A DNA stretch of 22,745 nt from Pelargonium nanum (GCA_036897485.1 JAYMTF010001541.1:1-22745), one strand, 5' to 3'. Positions 10,265 to 22,671 are shown, counted from the first letter of the stretch. Numbers and translations are program-made. Notes: generated from the letters alone by a model not told the origin.

Positions 10265-13200
10265 TCACAATAGAATCATTTGACTCCCCGAGTCATCATT
10301 CGAATGTGTTTCTCTCTCAGGTGCCTTACTCTTGCGATAGACGTCACTTGGTAGCCTGCAGCAACACAAAATTGCAAAAGACTTGTATAACTGTAAATAA
10401 TCACTGAGAAGTATATACATGTGAAGAAACTGCATTTATGCCAGACATAGATGCCTGCCCTTTTACATGTTCCCTTTCGTCAATCCTTGATGGATAATGA
10501 TTAAAAAATCACAACTTTGTTTCCCTTCTATGATAGGCATTAGGCACTCTAAGAACCCAATGGATGCATTATATATGTACTTGAGTGAAAAAGAACAATT
10601 CATTTTAAATAACTCAGAGCTCAAAACTAGTAGGCTGAAAGATTGCAATTTAGTGAAGGAAAAAGTATATATATTGGAGAGTACCCTAAGTGCAAGGTGG
10701 TGTCTGAATCTATTTTATCATCTGCACAATTTCCAGCCAGATCAGGACTCATTGTACCATGGTTTACGAGGTTGTGCTTCCTTTCTACAGGATAGTACTC
10801 AAGATAAGGGGCGACTGGACGATCAGTTGATGGAAAAAAGCCACGAAGTTCCTGAACCTACGATACATTTTAGGCAAGACAGAGCATGTTACACATAATA
10901 TGATGGATGATGACACAGAAGAATTGACCAGAAGAATTCGTCAAGATAAATATAGTTACCTGTCGGCGTAAGGTTTCATTCTCCAGCATTGCCCGTTGTT
11001 CCTGGACACAAGTTTAAGAGTGAGATTAAGGAAAGCTTTGTAGTTCACTTTTCTAAGAGCAAAAGGAAATATATTTAAATAACTCTTATCCAAAGCATGA
11101 AACATACATCAACATGCCACAAGGTATATACTATGAAAACCTAAACAAAGTGCTAACTTGAAGAATTTTCATTTTCATATACATAACTTGATCTCCTAGT
11201 CATTTTCCCAAATTTTGCAGTACTGTAATTTATATGTGGTGTTAGAAAATGCAACTTTTACTTTCATATTAGCATAGGTTCAATAAAGATATAAAAATTT
11301 GACTGGTGCTTGTTATACCTGTACTCTCGATTGTTCCAGTTGCTCCATCAGTAATTGCTCCTGAAATCATATAGCTTCTATTAGTAACTTCACAATGATA
11401 TGATCACAATAGGTGTAAACAACCAATTCAGCCAATAGTATGCTGACACTAAATTTAGAAAAGAAAAAAAAAAGAATATTTGTCAAACCTTCCTCTCCTT
11501 CACAGATAATAACCCTTCATTCAATTGTTGTTCTAGTTGCTGCAATTCCTTCAAGCTCAATCCATTAAGTTCCTTACCCAATAGCTGTCTACAGAATCAG
11601 AATGATATAACCAATTACATAAAACAAATGTCAAGTACCAAATTATCTAATTTATGAAATAGCTATTTACTTTGAAGAGGACATACAATTGTTTGTGTTG
11701 AAGCTTAGCAACTTCATCTCTCAGAACATCTACCTCCTTAGAATCTTGCTTCTGAAGAAAAAATGTAGTCAGAAACCTTAATCCTATACTTAAAGATACA
11801 ACATATATACGCACACACAAACTGAGGAAGATAAAGGACTCAAAGAGCAATAGTATATAAAAGGTACAAATAAAGACTATTTATGTTCACAATAAATCAC
11901 ACATAGAATAAGTTTCAGGACTTGTCGCACTGACTTATGTTACAAATAAAGGAAAACTGAAGATAGTACAGCATGTTAACTGAAGGCACTGAGATCAGAA
12001 GACTAACTGTAAGTGTACGTTGGAACTCATAAAAACACATTAAGAAAGAAAATAACAGAAGAAATATTTACACTCGAATGAGGAAGTTCACCCCAAACGA
12101 GCACTCCTAAACATGTGTTTTATATCATTCAATCGATTTCCATAACAAGTACCTCATCTGGTTTGACTCAACCCCAAGGATTATACTACAGAATGCTTAA
12201 AGTTCCTCCATGAGATCATCTAGCCTCATGTATGCATACTTAACATCTAAATAAGAAGGATCTTGCCACCAGACTAAACATTTCCAATATCTCTTAAATT
12301 ATGTATTGGTAAAGATGTTGGGATAACAGAAGAAAGCCCATGGACTCTGTTCACAAATGTCATTGCCACTCAATAAAGTTCCAGGCATCTTTTAGCCATT
12401 TATGGAATGCCAGATTGGAGGAAATTCCATCATTTATGACCAGAAGTCCCACAAATCACTTCCATTTCAATTAAAGATAGTACCAAACAGTGATGAACTG
12501 GTCATACTAATTTAAACCATATATGGAACTGCAAAAGTTTAAGGCTTGATCGACGTGTTTCATCCTAATTAGATGATTTTATATTACTAACACTGAAATG
12601 CACATAAAAGCCTTCTAATATTGATGCTCTGAGAGACTTTGTGAAAAAATGTCAGCTTAATTATTTTCTTAAAAGTAGTGTGTAAGATCTACAGATATGT
12701 GCATGAGATAACTCCAATTGCATGGCAAAGTTATACTGTAATAGGTTTAGGCGTTTAGCCAAAATGAGATAATATCATATTTAACTGAGAAAGATGACAC
12801 AACATCTATAGAGCATTTCATAAGGAATATATATCTCATTCTTTTACGGAAGCTTAAGGGTTACCACCCACTTCTGTTTTCATTATCATAACATCTAAAG
12901 CAAAATATGAACTGTAAGACCCAAAAGTAGAGCAAAACCCATATTTCAGACTTGAGAAATCATGGTACCTATGTTTCTCATAAGATAGCATATAATTGTT
13001 AAGAAGCAAAATATGTATCTTCCATATTTAGTTTGTCAATCAAAAAGTTTGCTGGGAAAGGAGAAACAAAAAGGAGATGTAAATATCATACTTATTTTTA
13101 AAAAAAAGAAACAACTTATCAAAAAAAGGAAAAGGGATAGAGGTTGCAAATTGCATATCGAGAATCAACAGAACCAGAAAACTAGGAGAGAAAATATATC

Positions 13201-15012
13201 GTACCTCTGCCTTGTATTCTACTATAGCAGTGTCAGTAGAATCCTGACATTTGTTGTATCTAGAAAGTGTGCGCTTCATGCTGCAAAAAAAAATAGGGCC
13301 AAACACATTAAGAATGAATTCTGTAAGAGAAATATCATGTTTTCTCTAACCTCTATCTGCAGATAACTTATTCAATTACGTCTACTGCAGATAAGCAAAC
13401 AAAATGTAACAGAAAAGTCTTCTTTCATCAACAAATATTAACACTATCCTATCCATGCCTTTCTCTGCTTGAATAAGTAAATTGGTTATTACCTCTATCT
13501 CACCCTGACCAGTCTGCTGAGACTGCGTTCTATCTAAACATGGATGTTCTTTGTTATTCTCAATCAAACAAATAATTCCCCTATTATTGACAACTATATC
13601 TCTAGATTAAAATGCGATTACTGAACTGAGTACCAAGTACTCAGTTTTCTCCAGACATCAAAATATAGACCAACCAAGAGATTCAGAAGGACGTAGAAGA
13701 AATGGAGTTATAGGATGCATCCTTTCACCACACAAGGAACGATATGATACTCCAGCCTGCATATAAGAAGCTCAACCCAAAGCTATCATCAAGCATGCTT
13801 ATGTGTCAAAACTTGACCAATTTGTCTTGTCATCAAGCATACCAGGACAACCTCTCCAACTAACCACAATCTCAGCTAAGACTTTTAGCAAATTCAAGGA
13901 ATCCCACTACATCGTAAACAAAAAAGGAGTAATACCATTCAACAGATACAAAACATGTAACGGTATAGGAAAACTAAAAGTCTACCATCTTCAGTAAGTT
14001 CAATAGAATCAAAATAAAAAACGAATTTAAAGTGTACCTATCAACAAATATAGACCATCATACCCAAAGCTGCAAAATCCTCAATAAAACCCGTTCAAAC
14101 TTCAAACCACAGAAAGACAGATACCAATGAAAAAGACAAATCATGGAAAATTCCAAATTTCCACACAGTTCTAGTAGAAATGCGCAGCATCTCTCTTAAC
14201 AAACCAAATCAACCACAATACGTACTCACAGAAACAATATATCCATGGATATAGACCACACAATAATGTGAGCCACAATCCCCAATCCTAATCTCAGTAA
14301 AGTTTTTTTAAAAATGACTGAAAAGTTAAAAGGGCACAGTATTCTTCTCCTCCAGTATTTTATTTGATTAAAAAAACAAACGCTTGGTTAATCAAACAGA
14401 GGCAGGGAAAGTAAAAACACCTACAAACATCAAAATTTTCTCAAAATATGCAATCTATGATTCTATATAAAAACTAATAACAAAAATGAACAGTTATTGT
14501 ATCCAAAAATAGGCTTCATGCAAGCAGAAACTAAAAGGAAAGGAAAAAAATTTATTTACAGAAAAAAAAACAAGCTGAATTCTATCATGTTTCAAATTCC
14601 AATAGAATTGAACTTTAAGAAGAAAAAAAAATCTGCCTGTAGTACAGTGAAATGAAAAATGGAAAGAAAAAAAAATGCGCATAGCTCTACTAGATTTCAA
14701 AAGAATCTGAGCAACAAAACAAGAGAAATCATTTCAGAAATAGAAAAAACAGAGTAGCTACCAACAGACAGGATCAAAACACACATGCAAGCATGTGAAA
14801 GGGTCCATAAAAACGGAAAAAAGCACATACCCAGAACTAGAAAACTCAAAAAGCTTGCCGGTGTTGGAGAAGATGATGACAGCAACCTCAGCATCGCAGA
14901 GAATGGCGAGCTCCTGAGCCTTCTTGAGCAACCCAGCACGCCTCTTCGAGAATGTGACCTGCCTGCTATTGGCATTCTCGATCCTCTTGATCTCAATCTT
15001 GCCCCGACCCAT
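10265..15012 (-). CDS. AGL15: MIKC-type MADS-box transcription factor, AGL15-like
   Basis: Nuclear DNA-binding factor of the AGL15/AGL18 clade. In Arabidopsis, AGL15 promotes embryo identity and delays flowering and senescence. Exons in order: 15012-14831, 13280-13205, 11751-11687, 11588-11489, 11360-11319, 11001-10960, 10857-10685, 10355-10265. All junctions are GT-AG and in frame; 771 nt, 256 residues. Residues 1-60 form the MADS domain ([20 protein letters not shown]... ending KLFEFSSS). GMKRTLSRY opens the I region. The K domain (about 85-165, e.g. [16 protein letters not shown]) is encoded by short exons, including two of the 42-nt size typical of MIKC genes. The C-terminus has [14 protein letters not shown] and the LxLxL repression motif LHLGL. 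The start is the canonical MGRGK ATG; the in-frame codon upstream at 15027 is TTG and is not needed. I-region and C-terminal wording favour AGL15 over AGL18, but the two are close. Introns 1 and 2 are about 1.5 kb each. Confidence 0.93.
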
Positions 15013-15210
15013 TTCTCCGAACCCCAAACCCCAAGGACCCAGATGATTAAAACTTAAACCCCAGGAAAAAAAATCGAATTTTTTTCAAAAACAACCGAAG
15101 ATGAAGTGGAAAAAACAGAGCTTTGTGGGTTGGGGCGGGTTGGGGAAGAAAAAGAGGGGTGGTGTTCTGGGTTTAGGGTCTGGTGCCAAAGTTGGGAAAG
15201 GGAAGGAATG

Positions 15211-15220
15211 CTAAATTTAG
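15211..15220. promoter_or_regulatory. CArG-type site C(A/T)8G in the MADS gene leader/promoter
   Basis: CTAAATTTAG is a palindrome of the C(A/T)8G form, the variant reported as preferred by AGL15-type proteins. It lies about 200 bases upstream of the MADS-box start codon, probably just downstream of the transcription start. A single match in AT-rich DNA can be chance, but the position is suggestive. Confidence 0.5.
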
Positions 15221-15224
15221 TGGA

Positions 15225-15278
15225 GGAGAAGATAAAGGAGCGATATTGAGAGAGAAAGAGGAAGCGTTTGTATAAACT
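15225..15278 (-). promoter_or_regulatory. Putative core promoter of the MADS-box gene (TATA-like plus pyrimidine patch)
   Basis: On the minus strand a GTTTATAC sequence (about 15271-15278) precedes a CT-rich patch containing CTCTTTCTCTCTC and CTCCTTTATCTTCTCC (about 15225-15262). This TATA-like plus Y-patch order is common in plant core promoters. It would give a 5' UTR of roughly 225 bases. The TATA match is weak. Confidence 0.4.
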
Positions 15279-16818
15279 TTAGCCCCAAATGGCCATAGAG
15301 CCCAGAAACGGCAAGCTTGCATGGCTTTGGGGGTTTTCTATTTTAGATAGTGTGCATGTAGCCTTGCCACATTTGGTGTCTTTCTTTTGGGTTTTTCCAT
15401 TTTTTCTATCTTTTGGGTCCCACTTTTCTATTGTGGTCTTGTGGATCCCACCCCACACCCACCTTCTTTAACCTTCTTCTATTCCTATACTTTTACATCT
15501 TCTTTTCTTCATCAAATACTTAATTAAGACCAAGTTGGATTATTAATAATGATATTTTATAGGCCTTAAAATAAGTTTTTTGGTTTCTTCTGCGATGAGA
15601 AGTCGGTTAATGTTGTACATTTTTATTTTTATTTCGTCAGCGTGTGTTTTTACAAATTTATGAGACACTGATTATCGATTTTTTATGCAAGAGAATTATG
15701 AAATCTGATATATAACGGATGAAGTACTACTTTTTACTAAAAAACTTGTTCTCTGCTAAAATATATATATTTTACTTTTAGTTCAATTCACTATGTGGTT
15801 GCTCACTCAACTAACTTATACGTTTTTTCAACTTTTTCATCTCTATAAAAATTATTTTTTATTAGTTTAGGTCTAATTTAGAAAGATAAACATCCTTTCA
15901 AATTTATAGTATTTAATAAGGTATTTTAGTTTAATTGATTTCTCACTCTTATTATTTATAACAGTGGTTGTTCACAACAAAAATAAATAAAAGTTTAATG
16001 GGGCACACATATATATAGAAAGAATTGTTGACAAATAAGGAACAATATTATACTTTAGAAATGAATCTATTCTAATTATATTACATATGTACATAATAAT
16101 GATTCTATTCTACATATAGATGTAGTAATTTACTTTGCTGCTATATTTGGTAAAAGTTTTCCCATTTATAGAATTGTTGGGTATAGTGGCAATTTGGTGT
16201 ATTCTTGGCTTTTTCTTTTATTTATCTATTCTTTTTTGGGTTTTAAGGGAAGAGACTTGGGCAAGAGGTCTTGGTGGGCTCCACTTGAAAGTCACAATTT
16301 TTAGTAATTTCTTCTTGGAATTATTGGTGAGTGCAAATTTGAAACTCTTGTCTGTTTTTGGATATTTTCTCAATTGGTCTCCAATGACTTTATCTAGTTA
16401 TAGTGTTTTTGCTATTATCAAATATTAACATTCTAAAATATTTTTTTGAAAATGGATAGCAACTACTTTTGGAGTGTTGAGTTGTAAATACTCATTAATG
16501 GATGTATTTCTAATTGTGTTTGCTACATTTAATGAACCTCTTTATCTATATTCAATTTAGAAAATGGTTTTGCCCAATTAAGAGGATGGTTGTGTTTTGG
16601 GTCTATATATTTATTGCTATTTTGACCCTTTTTAGTGCTTTATCTATTCCTATTCCTATATTGATTATGATCCTTTCTTTGTGAGTAAAAAATTTAACAC
16701 ATGAAATTAGTAATACTAAAACTCACTAATAATTATCCTATTTTTCTACTAATAAAACACATCCTCTTTTATCATGTTTACTGTTTTAGAGTTTTTTTTG
16801 TTTGAAACAACTGGCCTT

Positions 16819-16828
16819 CCAAATTTGG
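16819..16828. promoter_or_regulatory. Perfect palindromic CArG box CC(A/T)6GG
   Basis: CCAAATTTGG is an exact match to the SRF-type CArG consensus bound by MADS-domain dimers. It lies 1.8 kb upstream of the MADS-box start codon, the nearest downstream gene on the minus strand. Function is inferred only. Confidence 0.45.
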
Positions 16829-17022
16829 GAAGCATCTAGTTACCTTTTGTTTTGGTTTTGGTTTTGTGACCAAAATTTGACCTAAAGCCTATGGTCCAAT
16901 GTAATAGAATTGATTAGAGGATGGTACTAATATAGTGCACATTGCACAATCAAGCTTTGATGGGACTGGTTTGATTTTGTTTCCACCACCCAAAAAGTGG
17001 CACATACCATTTCTGTGTAAAA

Positions 17023-17106
17023 AGCTTGCTCCAATGAGATGTGCTCTTGCTCTTGTCTTCTTGTTTTGCCTCCTACCACTAATCACAATTACAGCTTGCT
17101 CCAATG
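17023..17106 (+). repeat. Direct repeat AGCTTGCTCCAATG, copies 70 bases apart
   Basis: AGCTTGCTCCAATG occurs at 17023-17036 and again at 17093-17106; both copies continue with one variable base and then GAT. It could be a small local duplication or the footprint of an insertion. The DNA between the copies has no recognised feature. Confidence 0.55.
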
Positions 17107-18546
17107 GGATAGTCCTCACTTTTGTCAGTTTCACCATTCAAGTTTATGGTTTTTTTTCTTCTTTTTGAAAAATAAAATAGAATTCTCATAACATAACCTA
17201 AAGAATGAACTAGAATAGTCAAGAAAAATGGTCAATCTCATGACTAGTAGCAGTAGAAGAAGGAGAAGACAAATAAGCAAATTTTTGCCTTCAACAACTA
17301 GACATTGATGGGATCAATTTAGCTAGGGCTGCTCAGTAACCTTATTAGAATGAACTGAATCATATTTCCTCTGTCTCGAAATGATTGATGATATTCGTTT
17401 CTACGATGATTGTCACTACTAGTTGATATCATCGTAGTTCATATTTGAAATTTTTGTAAGACAAATTCAAACGGTTTAAAGAACATAGTCTAATAGTAGT
17501 AGTTCGAAGTGTCGTTATCCAAATTAAACAAGTTGAATATTTTTGGTGAGAGTGCTAATCTCACCTAACTACCTTGACCATGATATCATGGAATGACATG
17601 ATAAGTATAGTGTCTGAAGGCAAGTATTGGACTTGTGAGCTACCAAGTTTTGTCCAAACTCTTCACTTTTGGAAACATATTTCATGTCCACAGGAAGGGT
17701 CTTCTTCCCCATTAGCCCATATTCTGTCTTTTATTGCTTTTTTCCTGCTCAATCACCTCATCACTACCCTTGCTTCACCTTCCTAACAAATGATATTTTC
17801 AACATCTCATATAATTTGATAAGCTACTCCCAATTTGGCTCATCTATCTTTCTCTGCATTGTGCATTTGGAACTGGGAAAGCTACTGTTTGCTTGGCCTC
17901 ACTTTATTACTTTTGGCAGGACACTCATGCAACAACATCACAAAAGACAATACATCATTTTAGGTAGGAATAAACTAGAAACTAGAAAGTAGAAAGTTTA
18001 TGTAAATGTCTATGACTTTGGATCCAACTTCAACTTTCCCAACAAAGTAATGTGGGGAGAGAAGCTTTTGCAGTTCTACTTGACAACAAGTTATGAACAA
18101 GTGAATTCAAACTAAACTGATTCATTTGTTCAATGAAAACAAGAATGTAACAAACTCTAGTCTTCAATATGAACAGCAATGTCGGCTACAATAACAGACA
18201 TAAACCAGCTAAGGCCGGGAAGGAAGAGGAGGAAGAGAAGGAGTTTCGAGTGTTTTCAACAATTAAGTAAAGGTACAAATATGACAAGAAACACGAGTTG
18301 GTCCTTGTTTAAATGAAGTTTCTTCTACAATTCTCATTCGATATTATTCAATTGGCTAACTGCTATGCTGAAGCATAATGATGGAATCATGTGTCTCTTA
18401 CATACACTAGCATAATCCAAACACACCCAAGGACTGTTCCTGTGACGAGCACGAATATGAATTGAATACATGAAGTGTGTATTGGAGTATTGAACCACTG
18501 TACGGACGTAAATACCTTGGAGCAGCTTCATGTAAATGGCCAACTG

Positions 18547-21500
18547 CTACAAAATTACAGTTGTCATGGGGTTGGTAGGTACGTTGCTTAGCCCCGTTGT
18601 TTCACCCATCTTTTTACACACATATATGAAGTGGGATTCTGGATCTTCCAAAACAAAGTTTGGGGGAAGTAAACCTTTTTCAGTGGTCGGTATAGGTTCC
18701 AAGTATGACTTCGTTGACGAAGCACCACCTTCAGGCTTATCAAATCCCGGTCTAGCTGCAAGAAGCAAAAAAGAGAAGTTTATCACACGCAGAAGGCTCC
18801 TTCTCAAAGACTGGTGAAATTTGTAAATAAATATAAACAGTATTACAAAAAGAAATGATACAAAAGTATAGACCAGACAAGATTACCATAGGTAAACTAT
18901 TTGAGTATCACAACACTTGGCAGAAACTGGATAGAATGTGTATATAGAAAGCCACATTCATTCACTATGGAAGTAGTACTGAGAAATTTTTTCCTTTTGA
19001 CTTATAATTTCCTCAATCTTGAAGAACTACCATGCATTAGGATTGAGATTTTTTTAAAGAACTTTAAGTAAAATATATCGTTGTACTCTTTTGCTAAAAA
19101 AAATTACATGAAAATAACTAGATCAAAACATGCAAAGTCAATCATTTTTTTAGGTTAATATGTTTAACATATTGACACTACAGCCAGTACTAAATACGAA
19201 GGTATATCTTTTATGATAAAAATAGAAGTTCAACAAATTGGTAGGCCCCATAGAGCACCACCATAATCTCAAGAATGCACTGAAGAAACATCTTGAAGTA
19301 CGTCAAAACTCAAAAGTAAAACAAGGACATGAGGCTAACTCCACAAAGGAATAACTTACTTATTAGGAACATCTAAGAAAGGATGATATCAAAGATTGGC
19401 ATCAAAATAGCTAGAATCAAGCAACTACAAAGCCATTAGCATTATAGAAACCACTTTGGGCAAAGAAAAAATAGTCCATTTACCCAGTGTTGTTTAGTCA
19501 ACAAGGGATGATAGTACAGATATTGAAAGTTCAAACCAGCCAAGATTATATTGTTAGCAGCACTGACCCTAATCAGTGACGTTGTTGGTCTGAAACATGA
19601 ATGCAGCTTATTACATAGCTGCTTCCATGAACAGTTAAAAATGACTCGCAATTATAGATAACGGATGAAAAATGTCAGGAGATCCATTTGAATCTGAACA
19701 TCCACATCTTGGATCAAATAGAACATAATTAGGAGGTACTAATAGAGAATATATTAATACAATGCTCCGAAGGAAAACTTACGTATAATGTACAATGCAA
19801 TTTTCCAATTGTATACTGATGGATTCAAATGAGGCATCCTCACTGTAGGGTCACCATAGGTTATCTGGGATTAGCACAAATCAAATTTTACCAATTTAGA
19901 AATTACAGGACAAAAGGAAAGACAATGAAAAGAATAAAGTATCATCTTTGAGCATATAGTTACCAGCAAATAGACACCTCCTGGTTTAAGAAGCCTATAA
20001 GCAAAATTCAAATATAGTTAATATCGCAGCTAAAAGAGATAGGGATGAGAAGAAAAGATTAACATGCTGTACTTCAAGAAAATGGAACATGAAATTTTCA
20101 CAACATAAAGCAATCATAAATTAAGCTATAATGGTCACCAATTTTCAACCTGCTCACTTCTCCCAGCATCTGACTAGCACTAAGTGGAGCATCGGTGCCG
20201 CACTAAAATTATAACCATAAAAGAATTAGAGCATGCTTAAAAATCAACTCAAAGAATGATGGCAGCATCTGAATAGGCATCCTACCATAAGTGAATCAAG
20301 GGTTCCTAGATTGAAAAGTCAGCATCCAGGAGTGCATATGCAAAAACAACAAAGTGCAATCAGCACACAAAGCACTAAATGTGGAAGTCAGCAAACTTTT
20401 TCAAAGTATATAATGATCATACCGGGCCATACCTTTATCAATGACTGTGTCAAAGGAATCATCCGGGAACAAGCTCATATCTCTAACATCCATTTGCATG
20501 TCTATTGAGAATTATATAGGAAAATTAACCAGGAACATAAGAGCTACTTCACGGAAAGGAACTTACAACAGAAACTAACGCAAACGTTGTATTCTAAATT
20601 AATAGGTAATAGGATACATTTCAGCTGAGGGATGCCCTCATATTTTCTTCTCATCATCTCGATGGCCACAGATGAAATGTCAATGTTCGTTATGTCTTCA
20701 TATCCATCCTTGACCATGTCCTCAGACATAACTACAAAGTAAAACTAATTCTTCCATTAGAAGCATTCAAAGCATATGCTGGATATCAAAATCTTATTCC
20801 AATAACAAGCATATTGAAGTTTTTCTTATTACTGCAAAACATTGGTTTCTAACTAACTACTTTCTGATGACAGCAAAGGCCATGGCAGGTGGATGACTAG
20901 GACATTGTCCTTCATCAGTGTTACATCATTACTTGTAGTATGAACTCTCTACTTGGTGGGCCCTCAAATCATGCCCTCGTTGAATAGTTGCCACTTGCCA
21001 ATGAGAATACAACAACCCTAATTGCAACACTCATTTGAATGGGTGGTAACTGTTCATTGTTTCAGACACCAAAAAAACATTCAGGACAACGAGAAGCTTA
21101 GAACAATAAGCAAAAAGAATTTAGGATCAAGCAATTATTTCTTGCACTTGGAGGAACCAATATGCATAAATCAATGAAAACTGCAAAGTCATAAGTAGTT
21201 TTCATGCTTTCAACACCATGTATCTGAATTGGCATGCTTCCAATACTAATATCACGCCAAAGGGCAGAACATGTCAATCTTATGTACAAATGAAATATAC
21301 ACCTAACATACAGTTCATACACAAACACAATAATTACTCTCTATATCCCCGTATCTTGACTGTTTGGCATGTATCCTGTCCAGCATTTCAAGTTAAATTT
21401 TCTAGAGAAAGATATATTTCTTTAAGTTCTGAAGATTCAATAATATATTTCCTACTAGTCCTCCATTGGAAGATTCAGAACTCATAAGCTTAGCAGTTGC

Positions 21501-22374
21501 ACTCAAGCTCAGAACCATGACCTTACCAACAACTTGGTAATTGTTTGCTTCAAGCTGAGATTTGAGAAGCTAACATCACCCCTTTCTTCAAACAACTTGT
21601 TTCAGTACCATAATTTGAGAAAAATGTTCTCCAAATACACACTGATAACTAGGATCAAGCAAAGTGTAAATTTTCGCTCACGCAAGCCCAAGTAAAAACT
21701 ACATAATTCCATTATCACCATTTTCATTATTCGTACATTATCCTACCAACCAGAAAGGTAAAATAAAAACAAGAAAGTCACCGAACATGTAAAAGAAAAC
21801 CCTAGGTTGTGAATCACGTCGAAGTAGGTAATAAAACACATACACAATCTGATTCGTATAAGACCAACAGAGACCCACTGAAACTAATGAAAAGTCTCTA
21901 ACTTTAAGTGTTACGAAGCTAATAAAACTCGACCCACCCACCTAACTTCAGGTAGCATTGCCAATACAATAACAGAACAGATTGGGTGGTTTTCAACACT
22001 CAAATCACAACACCAATCACCAAAATCTCACCGCAAATCAACAATCTACTTGGAAATTTGTCAACTTTTGAAAAACCCGCCTCTAGAATGGCAGAAATTG
22101 ATTGTAGATTTCAACAAACTGCGCAATCAATAAACTAATTAATTAATTAGAGTGAGAGTGATGAAAGGAAAAAGAAGAAGAAATAATTACCAGCATTACC
22201 GCAACCAACCATGAGGATGCGAGATGAGGGAGGGACGTAGGTGCGGACAAAGGGGCGGAGAGCAGAGTAGCGCTGGTACCAGTCGAAGGAACCGGCCTCC
22301 TGGATGTAGCGAGCGTCCCAGTAGAGAGCGTCGCCGTAGTTGTAGGTGTTGCAGCTCGCCACGTCCCTGAACAT
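18547..22374 (-). CDS. Class I SAM-dependent methyltransferase, METTL13/EEF1AKMT4-like (homologue of Arabidopsis At4g34360)
   Basis: Probable protein lysine methyltransferase. Exons in order: 22374-22191, 20731-20618, 20501-20433, 20305-20286, 20202-20150, 19994-19964, 19864-19783, 18755-18547. All junctions are GT-AG and in frame; 762 nt, 253 residues. The N-terminus (MFRDVASCNTYNYGDALYWD) is the family signature. Motif I is LMVGCGN (54-60), followed by the acidic NID at 77-79 that should bind the SAM ribose. MQMDVRDMS (101-109) and FDTVIDKGTLDSLM (116-129) are further SAM-fold and family motifs, and LLKPGGVYLLITYGDP follows. The C-terminus has LEDPESHFIYVC and then a Ser/Thr/Asn-rich tail of about 20 residues. 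Human relatives methylate lysines of eEF1A; the plant substrate is inferred. Exon 4 is only 20 nt and exon 6 only 31 nt. The first ATG fitting the family start is at 22374. The match to At4g34360 is from memory of that protein. Confidence 0.93.
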
Positions 22375-22640
22375 CTTGTGAAAATGGCGGCGATGGAGGC
22401 TCGAGACCTTGAATGCTCGGTGGGAGTTGACAAATTTTGGGGGCGTAAGTGAGTGATTTTGGTTTATTGGAGTTTGGTAGAGAAGAGAACCAACAGAAAT
22501 GTGACGTGATTTTTACTTTTTATTGGAATTAGGAATTTTTTCCTAGTTTCTTCTCCACTAATAAAATCATTTTTCTTACTTTAGAAAAAAAAAAAGTAAT
22601 TTTTCTTTTTCTTTTTCCTTGACTTAAAAAAAATAAGTCT
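22375..22640. promoter_or_regulatory. Promoter region of the methyltransferase gene, probably bidirectional
   Basis: The region just upstream of the minus-strand methyltransferase start. A GTGACGTGA sequence at 22501-22509 contains the ACGT core recognised by bZIP factors, and CCAAT-type ATTGG occurs near 22466 and 22524. No convincing TATA box was found on the minus strand. No coding sequence continues beyond the start codon in the methyltransferase frame. Confidence 0.4.
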
Positions 22641-22643
22641 AGT

Positions 22644-22671
22644 TAGGGTTTTCTCTCTCTCTTTTATAAGA
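22644..22671 (+). promoter_or_regulatory. Telo-box, TC-rich tract and TATA-like sequence pointing off the right edge
   Basis: TAGGGTTT (22644-22651, a telo-box) is followed at once by TCTCTCTCTCTT and TTTATAAGAG (about 22663-22672). The following DNA turns very GC-rich (GCAGCGGCGACGGGCGCGG). In plants this set is typical of translation-machinery and small-RNA gene promoters. It implies a plus-strand gene starting near or beyond 22700, head-to-head with the methyltransferase gene. An ATG occurs at 22740, too near the edge to judge. Confidence 0.4.

Larger units (their letters stand above)
15280..18546. other. Intergenic DNA upstream of the MADS gene and downstream of the methyltransferase gene
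   Basis: 3.2 kb without a recognisable gene. Several open frames (for example 16135-16428 and 17669-17992) translate to low-complexity, hydrophobic sequence without family resemblance. It holds a perfect CArG box (16819-16828), a direct repeat (17023 and 17093), and a small inverted repeat of 10-base arms (17401-17410 and 17428-17437, ctacgatgat and its complement). The part next to 18546 should be the methyltransferase 3' UTR. Confidence 0.5.

Noticed and set aside
14758-15027. Longer N-terminus for the MADS protein from 15027
   Set aside because: The codon at 15027 is TTG, not ATG; MIKC proteins begin MGRGK, which matches the ATG at 15012.
16135-16428. 97-residue hydrophobic open frame upstream of the MADS gene
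   Set aside because: Composition reflects T-rich DNA; no family likeness, no promoter or splice context.
17361-17440. Stowaway MITE suggested by 'TTCCTCTGTCTCGAAATGAT'
   Set aside because: The phrase resembles a Stowaway end, but no matching inverted terminus or TA duplication was found nearby; only a 10-base inverted repeat is present.
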